Assembly: GCA_040285825.1 (NCBI GenBank) | Contig: JAUPSS010000002.1 | Span: 2,418,001 to 2,482,000 of the forward strand | Direction: 5' to 3' | Length of the DNA stretch: 64,000 nucleotides | Source of the DNA: Eukaryota sp. TZLM1-RC | Taxonomy: Eukaryota; Metamonada: BaSk clade | Shown here: positions 48,014 through 57,869 of the stretch, in pieces | Numbering within the stretch: the stretch's first letter is position 1 | Layout: the number at the start of each line of letters is the position of its first letter | The notes under the pieces: generated by a model | Database searches by the model: none | What the model saw: the letters and a program-made list of their open reading frames with translations, nothing else | What the model was told of the DNA's origin: nothing | Translations under genes and position numbers: made by a program

Positions 48014-49495
48014 ATGCCAGAGGATGGTCTTCTGTTTGAAGAGTTTCGTCTTTATCGTCTAGATGCATCTCAAATACACTGTTCATTCAATCCCTCCACC
48101 ATTGCCCCTTTAATCTCTCTTCAACATCCCTCTCTTTCATCTAAAAAATCTTTACCGTCTATTAGTGAAATTCTCTTTGCTGATCCAAAACCATTGATTC
48201 GTGTTTCCAAGTCTCCTTACATGTTCTTCTTCATACCCTCTCCCAATAAAACTTCCTCTTCAGGGACCTCTTCTCATTCCACTACTATCTCGGTTTTCTC
48301 CCGTTTGGTGAGTCACAATTCTCATCTTTATTTTCCTACTTTTTTAACTTCGAATAAGTATGACTCTCTGTATCAGCAACTCTTAGATCATGTGTGTAAT
48401 CAGCAACTTGTTATTAATCCTCCTGCATTGGTTTCCTTTTTAAAAATGTTATCCACGTCATCACTTTCTGACCTTCCAAAAATAGAAACAGTCAATTTCA
48501 ATCAGATTCCTGTCGATTTCGTTCCTTTTTCTGATATGGTTGAGAGATTTTTTAATTTACCAACTCAATTTATATCATCTATTTTAATTAATTTATTGTT
48601 AGAACACCAAATAATTATTTCATCCTTCTGCCCATCAATAGTGACACGTTTCGTCTCTTTTTTGACCTTTGTAACAACACCATTTGATTGGAAACATTTG
48701 TTTGTTCCTCTATTGAGTCCATTCAACCTGGAACTTGTAAATTCTCCTTTTCCTTTTATAATTGGAGTTACTAGTGGTGTGTTGGCAAAACTGTCAAAAA
48801 CAATTGATTACGTGACGTGTAAACGTGTGATTTTGATTGATTTTGACAGTGGGTCAATTCGGTCTTTAAATGGGGATCAAGGTGAAAATTTAACGCCAAA
48901 TTTTGAGGGTTTGACAAGTGGAATAAAGAAGATTAAAAAATTTAAAGGTGATTTAATTGATGAATCGTCTGTTTATAAAATGAATTTATTGAAACAGATC
49001 TTTGAGGAATTTTTCAATAATTCAGTATTTGTAGAGCAGATCAGTGACACGTGTCATGATGACGTTTACACTATACCAGATTCTTCTTTTTGTTTCGATT
49101 ATCGCAAATTTTGTAGTATATCATATTTTCATTCCAAATTTTGGCATACTCAGTGCTTTCGCTGTTTTCTAGATGATTTTCTTTTAACATATGATTCAAA
49201 AAATAAGTCAAAGTATGTCAAATTTTCCAATGTGAGGGGAATTATTCGGGCCATTTCTGATAGGGTGAAAGTGTCAAAAACAGATTTTTTTGACCGTTCT
49301 AATCACACTGTGGATGATTTGATTGGTGATGTGTCCAGTGATGACGTCACAGGTTTAAAATCACCCATAACAATTCCAGACTTCTCTTCCTTTCATGACG
49401 AATGTAGACCACATGATTACCAATCAAATCTGACTGATGAACAGATTGATTGTAAACTACCGGATGTTGATTTTTTAGATGAACTTTTCAGTTAG
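48014..49495 (+). CDS. DENN-domain protein (putative Rab guanine-nucleotide exchange factor)
   Basis: A 493-residue intronless ORF. Residues about 10-145 fit an upstream (u)DENN region. Residues about 185-280 carry the central DENN signature: LINLLLEHQIIISSFCPSIV, then TTPFDWKHLFVPLLSPFNLE and SPFPFIIGVTSG, matching the family pattern of 'illErrvifvSs...pf.WqhvyiPvLP...l..P.PfiiGv'. VILIDFDSGSI follows, as in the end of the core. A downstream (d)DENN-like helical part (MNLLKQIFEEFFNNS...) and an acidic tail complete it. DENN proteins activate Rab GTPases in membrane traffic; which Rab cannot be told. The ATG lies 4 bp after the end of a Fanzor-element remnant, so the promoter and 5' leader must lie inside or beyond transposon-derived DNA. 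Confidence 0.83.
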   Translation: MPEDGLLFEEFRLYRLDASQIHCSFNPSTIAPLISLQHPSLSSKKSLPSISEILFADPKPLIRVSKSPYMFFFIPSPNKTSSSGTSSHSTTISVFSRLVSHNSHLYFPTFLTSNKYDSLYQQLLDHVCNQQLVINPPALVSFLKMLSTSSLSDLPKIETVNFNQIPVDFVPFSDMVERFFNLPTQFISSILINLLLEHQIIISSFCPSIVTRFVSFLTFVTTPFDWKHLFVPLLSPFNLELVNSPFPFIIGVTSGVLAKLSKTIDYVTCKRVILIDFDSGSIRSLNGDQGENLTPNFEGLTSGIKKIKKFKGDLIDESSVYKMNLLKQIFEEFFNNSVFVEQISDTCHDDVYTIPDSSFCFDYRKFCSISYFHSKFWHTQCFRCFLDDFLLTYDSKNKSKYVKFSNVRGIIRAISDRVKVSKTDFFDRSNHTVDDLIGDVSSDDVTGLKSPITIPDFSSFHDECRPHDYQSNLTDEQIDCKLPDVDFLDELFS

Positions 49496-49869
49496 CATTT
49501 GTCATAAATACAAATTCATTTTTCCCTATTCACTTTTTCATCTTGTGTCATTGCGCAATTTTTGCCTAAATAACTATAATATTCATTATCTGTAATCAGA
49601 AACTGTTGCACTGCTGCCATTATTACTGATTATTTTGTAGTTATACTATACATTCAGTTGTGATATTTGTGACGTAAAGTATTTTAGCAAAATTGCATCC
49701 AATTGAATACGGTTTGTTATACAATCTCCTGTCATGGGGAATATGGACCAATAAAACTACAAAAACATTCTTTGATGCAAGTCAACAATTAACAACATCA
49801 AATCAGAACATATCAGATGATATTCAATGAATTATGATGTCTTGCACAATTGTTTTTGATACATATTGT
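49496..49869. other. 3' flank of the DENN gene, no gene seen
   Basis: AT-rich sequence. Nothing beyond the presumed 3' UTR can be supported. Confidence 0.45.
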
Positions 49870-50998
49870 ATTCAAACAAAATTGTAAAAAACTAAAAATC
49901 AATCTCCTCAAACTCCACGTCTACTATTGAATACTTACCTACAGCATTTTCTTCATAAAATTTTCCTAGTGATAACAACGAGCTAGAAACAAGGCTATAC
50001 ATTCCCTTAAAAATAGAAAATACAATTCTGTTTTGCCAAAAGGTTCGGTCAAATATTCTTCCAGTTCTATTTTTGACAATAAATGAGAAATCGTCCAAAA
50101 AAGATAGCGCAGTTTTACCCAAGGTTCCAAATAAAGAAAAAGCAAAAGGACAAAGAAGCTATTGAGTATGTGAGTTGGAATTCGTATTATTGTTTTTTTC
50201 TGTGTACTTAATAATTTTCGCTTCTTCAGCTCTACGTAAAGGTGAATTATAAGATTGTGCCAGTTTTTCATTTGAGCTGTTTGATAAATCAGTAGATCTG
50301 ACATCAATAATGATCATTGATCCATCAAGACCAGGAACTAGCACATCACCACGGCTGTCACCAAAAGAATTTCTGTCAGATTCATCAGCCAAATTTGAAA
50401 GCAAAGGATCTAAAAAAGATTCGACCTTGTAGGACTTAAAAATACAATAAAGATGATCACGAACTGCATCATGCATTTTTGATCTAAAAGTAATAAAACG
50501 ATTACAATTAAATAAATGGGTTGGAGTGACAGTCTTTCCACATTTATAAATTAATCCATGAGGAAGATTGTCAGGCCAAATAAAAGATCGAAGACGCATA
50601 GATTATGAAAAGCAAGGGTCATTGAGAAACAAACCATAAATTCTTGGTACTTCATTAATTAAACAAGAGGCCGAACTATCACAAACATCCAGTAAAAAAT
50701 TTGCAAAAGCGGGATTTTTTTGCTTGGCCATGCCAAGACGTAAATCATAATCCAAGCCTTCAAATATTACTGTCAGTTTTTGTTGAAGCTTCTTCACACA
50801 ATACCTCAAATTAACTAAATTTCGTGGAGGAATCTCTTGAACTGAATCGGGAAAACATTGACACCAAATTTCTGGTACAATTATATTAATAGCAACATCA
50901 AGGTCATACAAATATTTTGAAAATGATGGACTAAGCAAATGAATATCTTCAGGGAAACGATTAAGAAATTCAAAAATAAAATTGTTTGCACAAAATCA
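49870..50998 (-). pseudogene. LINE C-terminal half, left arm of an inverted duplication
   Basis: The minus strand encodes FEFLNRFPEDI, then PEIWCQCFPDSVQEIP, LRLGMAKQKNPAFANFLLD, the Cys-His motif YKCGKTVTPTHLFNC, SRGDVLVPGLDGSMIIIDV (acidic endonuclease core) and the tail GRIFDRTFWQNRIVF. Two in-frame stops, after NDPCFS and after NSHTQ, break it. It is 5'-truncated at about 50998. It corresponds to the 3.9-5.2 kb LINE but is clearly diverged from it. Confidence 0.82.
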
Positions 50999-51185
50999 TG
51001 GTCTATTTGTGTTCACATTTGAGTGTCTCTCAATCCATTAAATAACAGCGTGGATCTATTGTGTACAAGAATTCAGATTGAAAAGTAAAATTACAATTAT
51101 ACAAACATCTTCCAATTGCACCATGATCATCAATATATTTAGAAGGGTTTAGGATTGTTTAAAACATTAAAATAACTCATTGTAC

Positions 51186-51258
51186 GACCCTGTGGCGTAA
51201 TTGGAAGCGCGTTTGACTACGAATTAAAAGGTTGTGGGTTCGAGTCCTACCTGGGTCG
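51186..51258 (+). tRNA. tRNA-Arg (anticodon ACG)
   Basis: A 73-nt cloverleaf. The acceptor stem GACCCTG/CTGGGTC has one T-T mismatch at 6-67, and the discriminator is G. The D-arm GGCG TAATTGGAAG CGC.. has G18-G19. The anticodon stem TTTGA/TTAAA has loop CTACGAA (anticodon ACG). The T-arm is GTGGG TTCGAGT CCTAC. A run of T follows the gene (GTTTTTAG), fitting a Pol III terminator. There is no intron. Confidence 0.92.
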
Positions 51259-51429
51259 TTTTTAGAACAGTGGATTTATTCAAAATATTTTGTATTTGTT
51301 TAGAAAATCCTCAATGAAAAGAAATAGTATTATCAAATACACAGCTAAAGCTCAACATTCTCAAAACATGCATCTCCCACATCGAAACTGTTAATTACTA
51401 CTAAAGATTCTGAAAATTTAACAAAAGAA

Positions 51430-51900
51430 GAAAGTGAATTAGAAAATATTTACACCATTCCCTTAAAGATAGAAAATACAATCATGTTGTGCCAGTAAAC
51501 ACGATTAAAAATTCTGCCAGTTTTTTCCTTTACCACTACACTGAAATCCTCAAGGAATGCCACGGCAGCCTTACGTAAAGAAACGAGCAAATAACACAAA
51601 GGGGTATAAAGTATATTGGACATGAGAATTTTCGTTGACAGAAGAAATAGGTTTCGCATATTTAGCATTTTTGTATCTTTTACCAGCAAGAAGAGTATTG
51701 TTGACATTTGAGTTAATGAAATGTTCGTTAGCAGAATTACAAGGGTCAATTGACATGGCATCTGAAATGGAAAAGCTTCCATATAAGCCGAGAACAACCA
51801 AATCACCTTTTGTCAGACCCATAGATGCTCTGTTGTAGCTATTGCTGTAGTTATTTTTAATAGAATTGCTACAAAGGCTTGAAAATTTTTGTCGCCAATG
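51430..51900 (-). pseudogene. LINE endonuclease/C-terminal fragment
   Basis: The minus strand reads YNRASMGLTKGDLVVLGLYG, then MSIDPCNSANEHFINSNVNN and, after a frameshift, KAAVAFLEDFSVVVKEKTGR. This is close to the 4.65-5.05 kb copy (YNRVSMGLTRFDLIVLGLNG...) and more distant from the inverted pair that flanks it. Its frame breaks at nearly the same place as the 4.9-kb copy, just before GKAA. It belongs to a distinct subfamily of the same LINE clade. Confidence 0.75.
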
Positions 51901-51903
51901 CAA

Positions 51904-52871
51904 TGATTCCTCCACGAAATTTAGTTAATTTAAGGTATTGTGTGAAGAAGCTTCAACAAAAACTGACAGTAATAATTGAAGGCTTGGATTATGATTTACG
52001 TCTTGGCATGGCCAAGCAAAAAAATCCCGCTTTTGCAAATTTTTTACTGGATGTTTGTGATAGTTCTGCCTCTTGTTTAATTAATGAAGTACCAAGAATT
52101 TATGGTTTGTTTCTCAATGACCCTTGCTTTTCATAATCTATGCGTCTTCGATCTTTTATTTGGCCTGACAATCTTCCTCATGGATTAATTTATAAATGTG
52201 GAAAGACTGTCACTCCAACCCATTTATTTAATTGTAATCGTTTTATTACTTTTAGATCAAAAATGCATGATGCAGTTCGTGATCATCTTTATTGTATTTT
52301 TAAGTCCTACAAGGTCGAACCTTTTTTAGATCCTTTGCTTTCAAATTTGGCTGATGAATCTGACAGAAATTCTTTTGGTGACAGCCGTGGTGATGTGCTA
52401 GTTCCTGGACTTGATGGATCAATGAGCATTATTGATTTCAGATCTACTGATTTATCAAACAGCTCAAATGAAAAACTGGCACAATCTTATAATTCACCTT
52501 TACGTAGAGCTGAAGAAGCGAAAATTGTTAAGTACACAGAAAAAATCAATAATATGAATTACAACTCACATACTCAATAGCTTTTTTGTCCTTTTGCTTT
52601 ATCTTTATTTGGAACCTTGGGTAAAACTGCGTTATCTTTTTTGGACGATTTCTCATCTATTGTCAAAAATAGAACTGGAAGAATATTTGACCGAACCTTT
52701 TGGCAAAACAGACTTGTATTTTCTATTTTTAAGGGAATGTATAGCCTTGTTTCTAGCTCGTTGTTATCACTAGGAAAATTTTATGAAGAAAATGCTGTAG
52801 GTAAGTATTCAATAGTAGACGTGGAGTTTGAGGAGATTGATTTTTAGTTTTTTACAATTTTGTTTGAATGA
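51904..52871 (+). pseudogene. LINE C-terminal half, right arm of the inverted duplication
   Basis: Carries the same content and the same two in-frame stops as the left arm: LRLGMAKQKNPAFANFLLD, YKCGKTVTPTHLFNC, SRGDVLVPGLDGSMSIIDF, GRIFDRTFWQNRLVF. It starts further downstream than the left arm, inside the end of another LINE fragment. It ends at 52871, 76 bp from the 3' end of tRNA-Gly. Confidence 0.82.
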
Positions 52872-52946
52872 AATAAAAAAAAATTTGAAAAAATCATCAA
52901 ATTCTAGTGTAATTGATTCAAGACAAATTTGCATTGAATAGGTATT

Positions 52947-53017
52947 TGCGTCAGCCGGGAATCGAACCCGGGTCATCTGCTTGGAAGGCAGGCATACTAC
53001 CACTGTACTACTAACGC
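52947..53017 (-). tRNA. tRNA-Gly (anticodon TCC)
   Basis: On the minus strand the acceptor stem GCGTTAG/CTGACGC is fully paired (one G-T). The D-arm has TAGTACAGTGGTAGTA. The anticodon loop is CTTCCAA (anticodon TCC) on a CCTGC/GCAGA stem. The T-arm is CCCGG GTTCGAT TCCCGG-like. The discriminator is A. It is the standard eukaryotic tRNA-Gly(UCC) form, intronless. Confidence 0.94.
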
Positions 53018-53281
53018 TGACCAAAAAAATTGCAGGCATATTTATTGGCTGTTCATCATTAGATAAACCAAGCTTGATAAAAATACAGAGACAGGAGTAA
53101 AAACTTTTCATGATGCCAATGAAACCAATAAGATTACTGTCATGTAAATGATAAAGTAGTACAGTTGACCACATTCAACAGCACGGTCAACAACATTGTT
53201 GACTGTGAAGGAAATGAAGACAGTGAGAGACAAGTAGATGGGGGTTAAAAACCTGCCAAAATATGCAACCAGAAGTAGAGC

Positions 53282-54822
53282 ATGGGGTTTTTAGATTTCA
53301 TTTGTGGTTATTATTTGCATCACTTTGACTTAAACCCTAATGACATTTTACCAAAAATTGAAACGCAATTTTTTCGTGACGCTTTTCTTGAGGTCACGAC
53401 TCAAAGTGAAGAGGAAAATTCCCTTAACGCAAAGACAAAAACAGCTTTACAAAATCCTCGTTGTGCGCCATTGTTGGAATTCTAACACAAACACTTTAAA
53501 GACAAAGTTGATCCAAAAGTTTTATTAAAAAAAGTAATAAGTAAAATTTTGTATTACACAATTGACAAACAGATTGTGAATTTCAAAAATAACATCCAGG
53601 AGCATTACTTTGATGGATTTAACTTTGCTGATGAATGATGAGAAGTTTTTCTTATCCTGTTTTTTCAGGATGTTATAGTTTCTCTTAACATCATAGAAAA
53701 CATCAACAAACCGATCCAAGTACTCCTTATAGAAGGATGTAGAAATATTGATGGTAAAACTTCTACAATGAGAAACAAAGTCTCATCAATTACTTCGCTT
53801 TTGATTAATGACCGGATCACTCATTTATTTCCCAGCAATTCAAAAGGGGAAAAATTTTCAAAATTTGATTTTTCTTCAAAATCAAATTACTATTTGAGAG
53901 CAATGTTTTATATTGATAATTATTTAGAAGATGAGGAGAGAAAACTGTTTCAGGCTCTGCCTTTGAAGAATTCTTGTATTCCCTCCTATATCAGAATTGA
54001 CAAGACAAGTTTATTGGACTTGTTCTTTGGCGAATTCAAGGACGTTCTTGGTCAAAAGTTCTCCTACCAATGCAATAATCAAGCTGCTGATTTGGTTCTA
54101 TGGAATACCATTTACAAATGGATAAGATTAAAACACCAAACTTTATTCAGAAAGTTCCAAGTACATCAAGTCTAGTATCGAGACTGATGGAATAGCAGTA
54201 TCATTCATTCAATCCAAAATTGACTTGAAAAAATTCAAGGTAACTGCAAAGAAATTGAAAGATAAAGAAGAATATGTTGATGATCCCAGATTTACACCTT
54301 CTGAATTTCAAGATATGACCCTGGCTGATCCAGGGAAATCTGTTCTACTCTATTTTTCTGCCAATTTAGCTACTGGAATGACTCATTCAAAAAAACCTGA
54401 GAGATATCAATATGTTCATTTTAGGTACACTCAAAATCAAAATCTTTTGAATTTATGAGTTTCGAACCAGTTGCTGTTGTTTCAACTGTACGAAAGAGGA
54501 GAAAACAGTTGAAACATTCCGATGGTGCAGAAACCCTAGGCCAAGGAAGAGCCATGAGATGTCTATTCGTCACGAGCTTACCAAGTGTAAATCATGTGAA
54601 AGTTTGTGGATTAGAGATCGAAATGCTTCGCTGAATATGTTGGCAGTGATGGAAGCACATGTAAAGGGTGGACATAGACCGGTATACCTGCAGAAAGTCA
54701 AGGTTGATGACCATTCAAAGGAAAAGGTTTCAAGAAGAAAATCTTCCTCCACTTCCCAAAACTCAATCTCTTTACATCGGTGTAAAAAGGACACTTATTT
54801 CATTGTTATAGACATCATCTGT
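53282..54822 (+). pseudogene. Decayed Fanzor (eukaryotic TnpB-like, OMEGA) nuclease gene
   Basis: Fanzor proteins are RNA-guided RuvC-type nucleases related to TnpB. In order on the plus strand I see: NFKNNIQEHYF (about 53580); LFQALPLKNSCIPSYIRIDK, matching the family's F..PlR...P.yI.iD segment; after a frameshift IETDGIAVSF (about 54175); the RuvC-I motif LADPGKSVLLYF (Asp at 54327); EFRTS with the first zinc half CFNC (54453-54489); RWCRNPRP (about 54525); the second zinc half CKSC (54586-54600); and the RuvC-III motif LWIRDRNASLNML (Asp at 54616). There are stops at about 53633 and 53636 and at least two frameshifts. Only about 125 bp separate RuvC-I from EFRTS, so the RuvC-II region is missing. 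The nuclease is dead. The extent upstream of 53500 is uncertain. The 3' end abuts ELOF1. Confidence 0.8.
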
Positions 54823-54827
54823 CACAA

Positions 54828-55292
54828 ATGGGTAAACGTAAAGCACCAATAGCACCTAAAAAAACCAGCACTAAGGTTCCTCGTCGCTTTGACTGTCGTT
54901 TCTGCGAGGCTCCTGCTTCCTGCAGTACAACAATGGATAAAGAACAACGCAAAGGCTTTATTGAATGTTCTCGCTGTGGTAGATCTTGGAACTGTGATAT
55001 TACTCCACTTGACAAACCAATAGATGTCTATTACAGTTGGATAGATGCCGCTGAACGTTTCATGAAAGAGTCTGGTTTAGTTGAACCTCAACAAGTCCAA
55101 GAACAACCTCTTATTCGCAAGACTGATGAAGAATCTGTTGATGTGTCACATGAACCAATGCCTGAAGAAGCCGAGTCATCTGAAGATGAATATGTACCAT
55201 CGGCGAGGAGAGCAAGGGTGGAGGAATCTGATTCCGAACAAGAAGTGGTTTCTGAGGAGCAAGGTGATAATGTTGACTCTGATGAGGACTAG
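54828..55292 (+). CDS. ELOF1: Transcription elongation factor 1 homologue (ELOF1/Elf1)
   Basis: 154 residues. Elf1 is a zinc-ribbon factor that rides on RNA polymerase II through chromatin and damaged templates. The basic start MGKRKAPIAPKK matches the family's MGKRK. The zinc ribbon is CRFC (23-26) with CSRCG, where the first pair has Arg for the usual Pro of CPFC. The conserved C-terminal core PIDVYYSWIDAAERF fits the family's PvDVYsdWiDaCe. After residue about 85 comes a highly acidic tail (EEAESSEDEYVP... ending DNVDSDED), longer than in animals but similar to fungal Elf1. A poly(A) signal AATAAA lies at 55410. The ATG is 5 bp after the end of the Fanzor-element right end, so transcription must start within or upstream of transposon DNA. 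Confidence 0.93.
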   Translation: MGKRKAPIAPKKTSTKVPRRFDCRFCEAPASCSTTMDKEQRKGFIECSRCGRSWNCDITPLDKPIDVYYSWIDAAERFMKESGLVEPQQVQEQPLIRKTDEESVDVSHEPMPEEAESSEDEYVPSARRARVEESDSEQEVVSEEQGDNVDSDED

Positions 55293-55711
55293 ATCTACTT
55301 GCTAATTGTGGTGTTTATGTATATGGTTTAGGAATGGTTTGCCACTCAGTAGTTGCTTTATATAAGTCAATAATATTTTGGTAGAGGCATTGTATTGTTG
55401 GTTTTTGATAATAAAACATGAAATCGTACCTTGGATTTTTTTTCTTGATACAGTAGTGATTGGAAACCAATTTTAAATTCAATTGTGGTTATTTTTGCTA
55501 GAAAATCTGAATAATAAGACAATACTTTTTTGGTCAAGGGTCCTTCTTTTATCTTTCCACTTTAGAATTTCTGTGTGAAGATCTTTGTTTGCAATTTGCA
55601 CAATTATGTTGGAATAAAGTTCACTAAAGAAAACATACAGGTTGTTATTGTTTTAAATTATGATGGGTTAAATAGAAAATTTTTAAAAATGGAAATCAAG
55701 TTTTATTTCAG
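55293..55711. other. 3' flank of ELOF1
   Basis: Presumed 3' UTR with AATAAA at 55410-55415. Nothing else is recognisable up to the LINE fragment. Confidence 0.5.
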
Positions 55712-56045
55712 TGAATCAGTATTTATTGAACTTGCGAACTTAACAAAATAAAATCATAACTAATGGGACGAAATTCATTGAACCAAAATTTCCTCACAAA
55801 GTCTTGATCTGCTTGATGTCTAGCAAAAGCTTCTCTAATTGAAAAAATTGAGGCAATCTATAATAATGGCAAATTGAATCCGCAACCGTCACAAAAAGAC
55901 GTCCAACCTCTTCATTGTTTATTCTTGAACCATTTTTTGGAAATCACTCAAAAAGTTTCCTGCTTCTACTGATTGTCTTCCGTTAGAAAATAGGAAAGCA
56001 ATACAAACAAGTGGTCTATTTTTATCAGCATTAGCTTCTTCAAAT
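55712..56045 (-). pseudogene. 5'-truncated LINE 3' end (same family as 44.9-47.0 kb)
   Basis: The minus strand aligns with 46640-46990 in reverse: endonuclease C-terminal segment, the final codons ...ILVQ-like, then TTCGTCCCATTAGTTATGA and TTCAATAAA at the 3' end (55712-55735). It has several small indels. It lies about 200 bp upstream of the AMPK-gamma-like gene. Confidence 0.72.
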
Positions 56046-56248
56046 AATGTGATGTTGCTGCTTTAACTAGCATTTGATCGTGATATCATATAGTAATAGA
56101 TCTAAAGTATGCTTAACGTCTATCAAGATTGCATGAATTGGTCAAAAGCTAGAAATGCGTTTTGTTGGAATAAACAAAAGTTTTCTCTTGTCATTCATCA
56201 CATTCCTATTGACTTTATTGTTTGAAAGACAGCTTATTTTTTCAAAAT

Positions 56249-57292
56249 ATGTATTATAGCACTCTTGCTCGGCCTTACAATGAGGACGACGAACATGACT
56301 CTCCTTTTGATGAAGATATCGATATAATATCTACTGGATCTGAAGACACTGAAATAGTCTCAAAATCTAATGGCTTTCGGGGATTCCTTCGTGGTTATTC
56401 AGTTTATGACGTCATGCCAGATTCAGGCAAAGTCATTATAATGGACCCAGATCTCTCCATAGCCCAGGCCATTGGTGTGCTGGTCTACAATGAGATTACG
56501 TGCCTACCTCTCTGGTGTTCACGGTCAAATTCCTTTTATGGTGTATTCACTGTTTGGGATTTGGTTGACATTCTCGTTGAAACCTATGATACACTTCATT
56601 CCACTCCCACCCCTTCCTCTAATTGGTATCACCTGGTCTCTGAACATTCGGTTAGAGGGTGGAAGGAAACCCACCCAAAGGACAACATTACCATACTTCC
56701 TACTGCTCGCTTATCAGAAGCTCTCCACGTACTCCGGACTAAACACATGCATAGGCTTCCTGTAGTTGATGACAGTGGATCAGTTCTGCATATCATTTCA
56801 CCAAGGAGAATAGCAAACTTTTTGGTAGGAAAGTACAGAAGAACTGATGACGTTTCACTTAAAAAAACTGTTCATGAGCTGGCGTGTGCTGGCGTTGGGG
56901 TATTTGATGTGAGTCGTATAGTGACCTGTGAGATGACTGATTTATTAATTGACGTTTTGAGGGTACTCAAACAAGAACGAATCGCTTCTGTGGTAATTGT
57001 TGAAAAACTCCCAGGAGGAATCAAGCCCGTGAATATCTTTAATACCGCTGACCTTATAGGTTTGCTGTTTGGGTCTAGTCTTCCTAGTACCAATTTGTTA
57101 GTCAAAGATGCTTTGAAGTTTCAGTTACCAAGGAGAGAGGGCTTGCATGTGGTTAAGAAGGATGTTTTCTTAAAGAAATTGCTACAAGATTCTACTCAGT
57201 ATAGAATTCATCGGTTTATTTGTGTGGACGAAGATGGTTTTTTGTCTGGGATTATTTCTTTGGGAGATGTATTGAAAAGTTTTGGCGAATAG
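56249..57292 (+). CDS. AMPK gamma/SNF4-like protein with four CBS motifs
   Basis: 347 residues from the ATG at 56249; the frame continues upstream only from a TTG. AMPK gamma subunits bind AMP/ATP through CBS pairs and regulate the kinase. CBS1 has YDVMPDSGKVIIMDPDLSIA, LPLW and YGVFTVWDLVDIL, a close match to the family's Y..mP.S.Kvi..d..l...A....P lWd...f.G.lT..Df...L. CBS2 has LHVLRTKHMHRLPVVDDSG with the HRLPV motif, CBS3 ends NIFNTADLIGLLFG, and CBS4 has YRIHRFICVDEDGFLSGIIS. An acidic N-terminus of about 45 residues precedes CBS1. The length fits a minimal gamma subunit. No catalytic or beta subunit is in the window. Confidence 0.88.
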   Translation: MYYSTLARPYNEDDEHDSPFDEDIDIISTGSEDTEIVSKSNGFRGFLRGYSVYDVMPDSGKVIIMDPDLSIAQAIGVLVYNEITCLPLWCSRSNSFYGVFTVWDLVDILVETYDTLHSTPTPSSNWYHLVSEHSVRGWKETHPKDNITILPTARLSEALHVLRTKHMHRLPVVDDSGSVLHIISPRRIANFLVGKYRRTDDVSLKKTVHELACAGVGVFDVSRIVTCEMTDLLIDVLRVLKQERIASVVIVEKLPGGIKPVNIFNTADLIGLLFGSSLPSTNLLVKDALKFQLPRREGLHVVKKDVFLKKLLQDSTQYRIHRFICVDEDGFLSGIISLGDVLKSFGE

Positions 57293-57869
57293 TTTGTATA
57301 GTTTCTTTGAGTTTTTTGTACATTGTAAAGCATTTTTTCAGGTATTTTTATTTACTTTTGAAGTATTCTTGGTGATTGAAATTAATTTTCAAAGTTGTCG
57401 CCTGTGAAACTATTCATATTCCTTCCAACTGATGCTCCATTCGTACTGATACGATTGTTTAAACAATAGAATGTTAAAGAATAAATGTAGATTTGGCAAA
57501 TTGTAAATGAACCAACTCAAGAAGTTCTCAATTATGACTCACCTTATTAGAAGCTTATTCTGTGGATCAATGGAGAAATAGGGTTGTGATTGAACAACAA
57601 CACTTGATTCAAAACAACACAGACAGTAATGGGACGAAATTGAATATAAATCCAAAAATTAGAAAAAGATGCTATGCTTCATTTTAGAATTTAAGAATAG
57701 TGAATTTATTAGATTACAAAAATAATTTTATTCACCTTTTTGGTTTTCATTCGATAATAAAAACAACTTCTAATCTATTATAAACTTATTAATTAAACTG
57801 TGAATTGAAAAAAAAAGAATTGAAAAAATTTAAGAAGCACAAGCGACACATTGTGACAAGCCTAAATTT
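57293..57869. other. Intergenic between convergent genes
   Basis: Holds the 3' ends of the AMPK-gamma-like and SMARCD-like genes. A 15-bp word TAATGGGACGAAATT at about 57630 equals part of the LINE 3' UTR seen at 55.75 kb and may be a tiny relic. Nothing else is seen. Confidence 0.4.

Larger units (their letters stand above)
49870..52871. repeat. 0.97-kb inverted repeat around a 1.07-kb spacer
   Basis: 49870-50835 (minus) and 51904-52871 (plus) are inverted copies of the same LINE segment and differ at only a small number of positions by eye. Both contain the same two premature stops. The spacer (50836-51903) holds the rest of the left LINE, tRNA-Arg and another LINE fragment. Shared disabling mutations mean the copies descend from one already-dead sequence. 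Confidence 0.85.

Noticed and set aside
51635-51838. Plus-strand 67-codon frame near 51.7 kb
   Set aside because: It is the antisense of the LINE fragment on the minus strand.
56222-56248. Upstream start for the AMPK-gamma-like gene
   Set aside because: The first codon would be TTG; the in-frame ATG at 56249 is a better eukaryotic start.
57623-57645. Possible LINE 3'-UTR relic (TAATGGGACGAAATT)
   Set aside because: Only 15 bp identical to the other copies and no adjoining similarity; too short to call as a feature.
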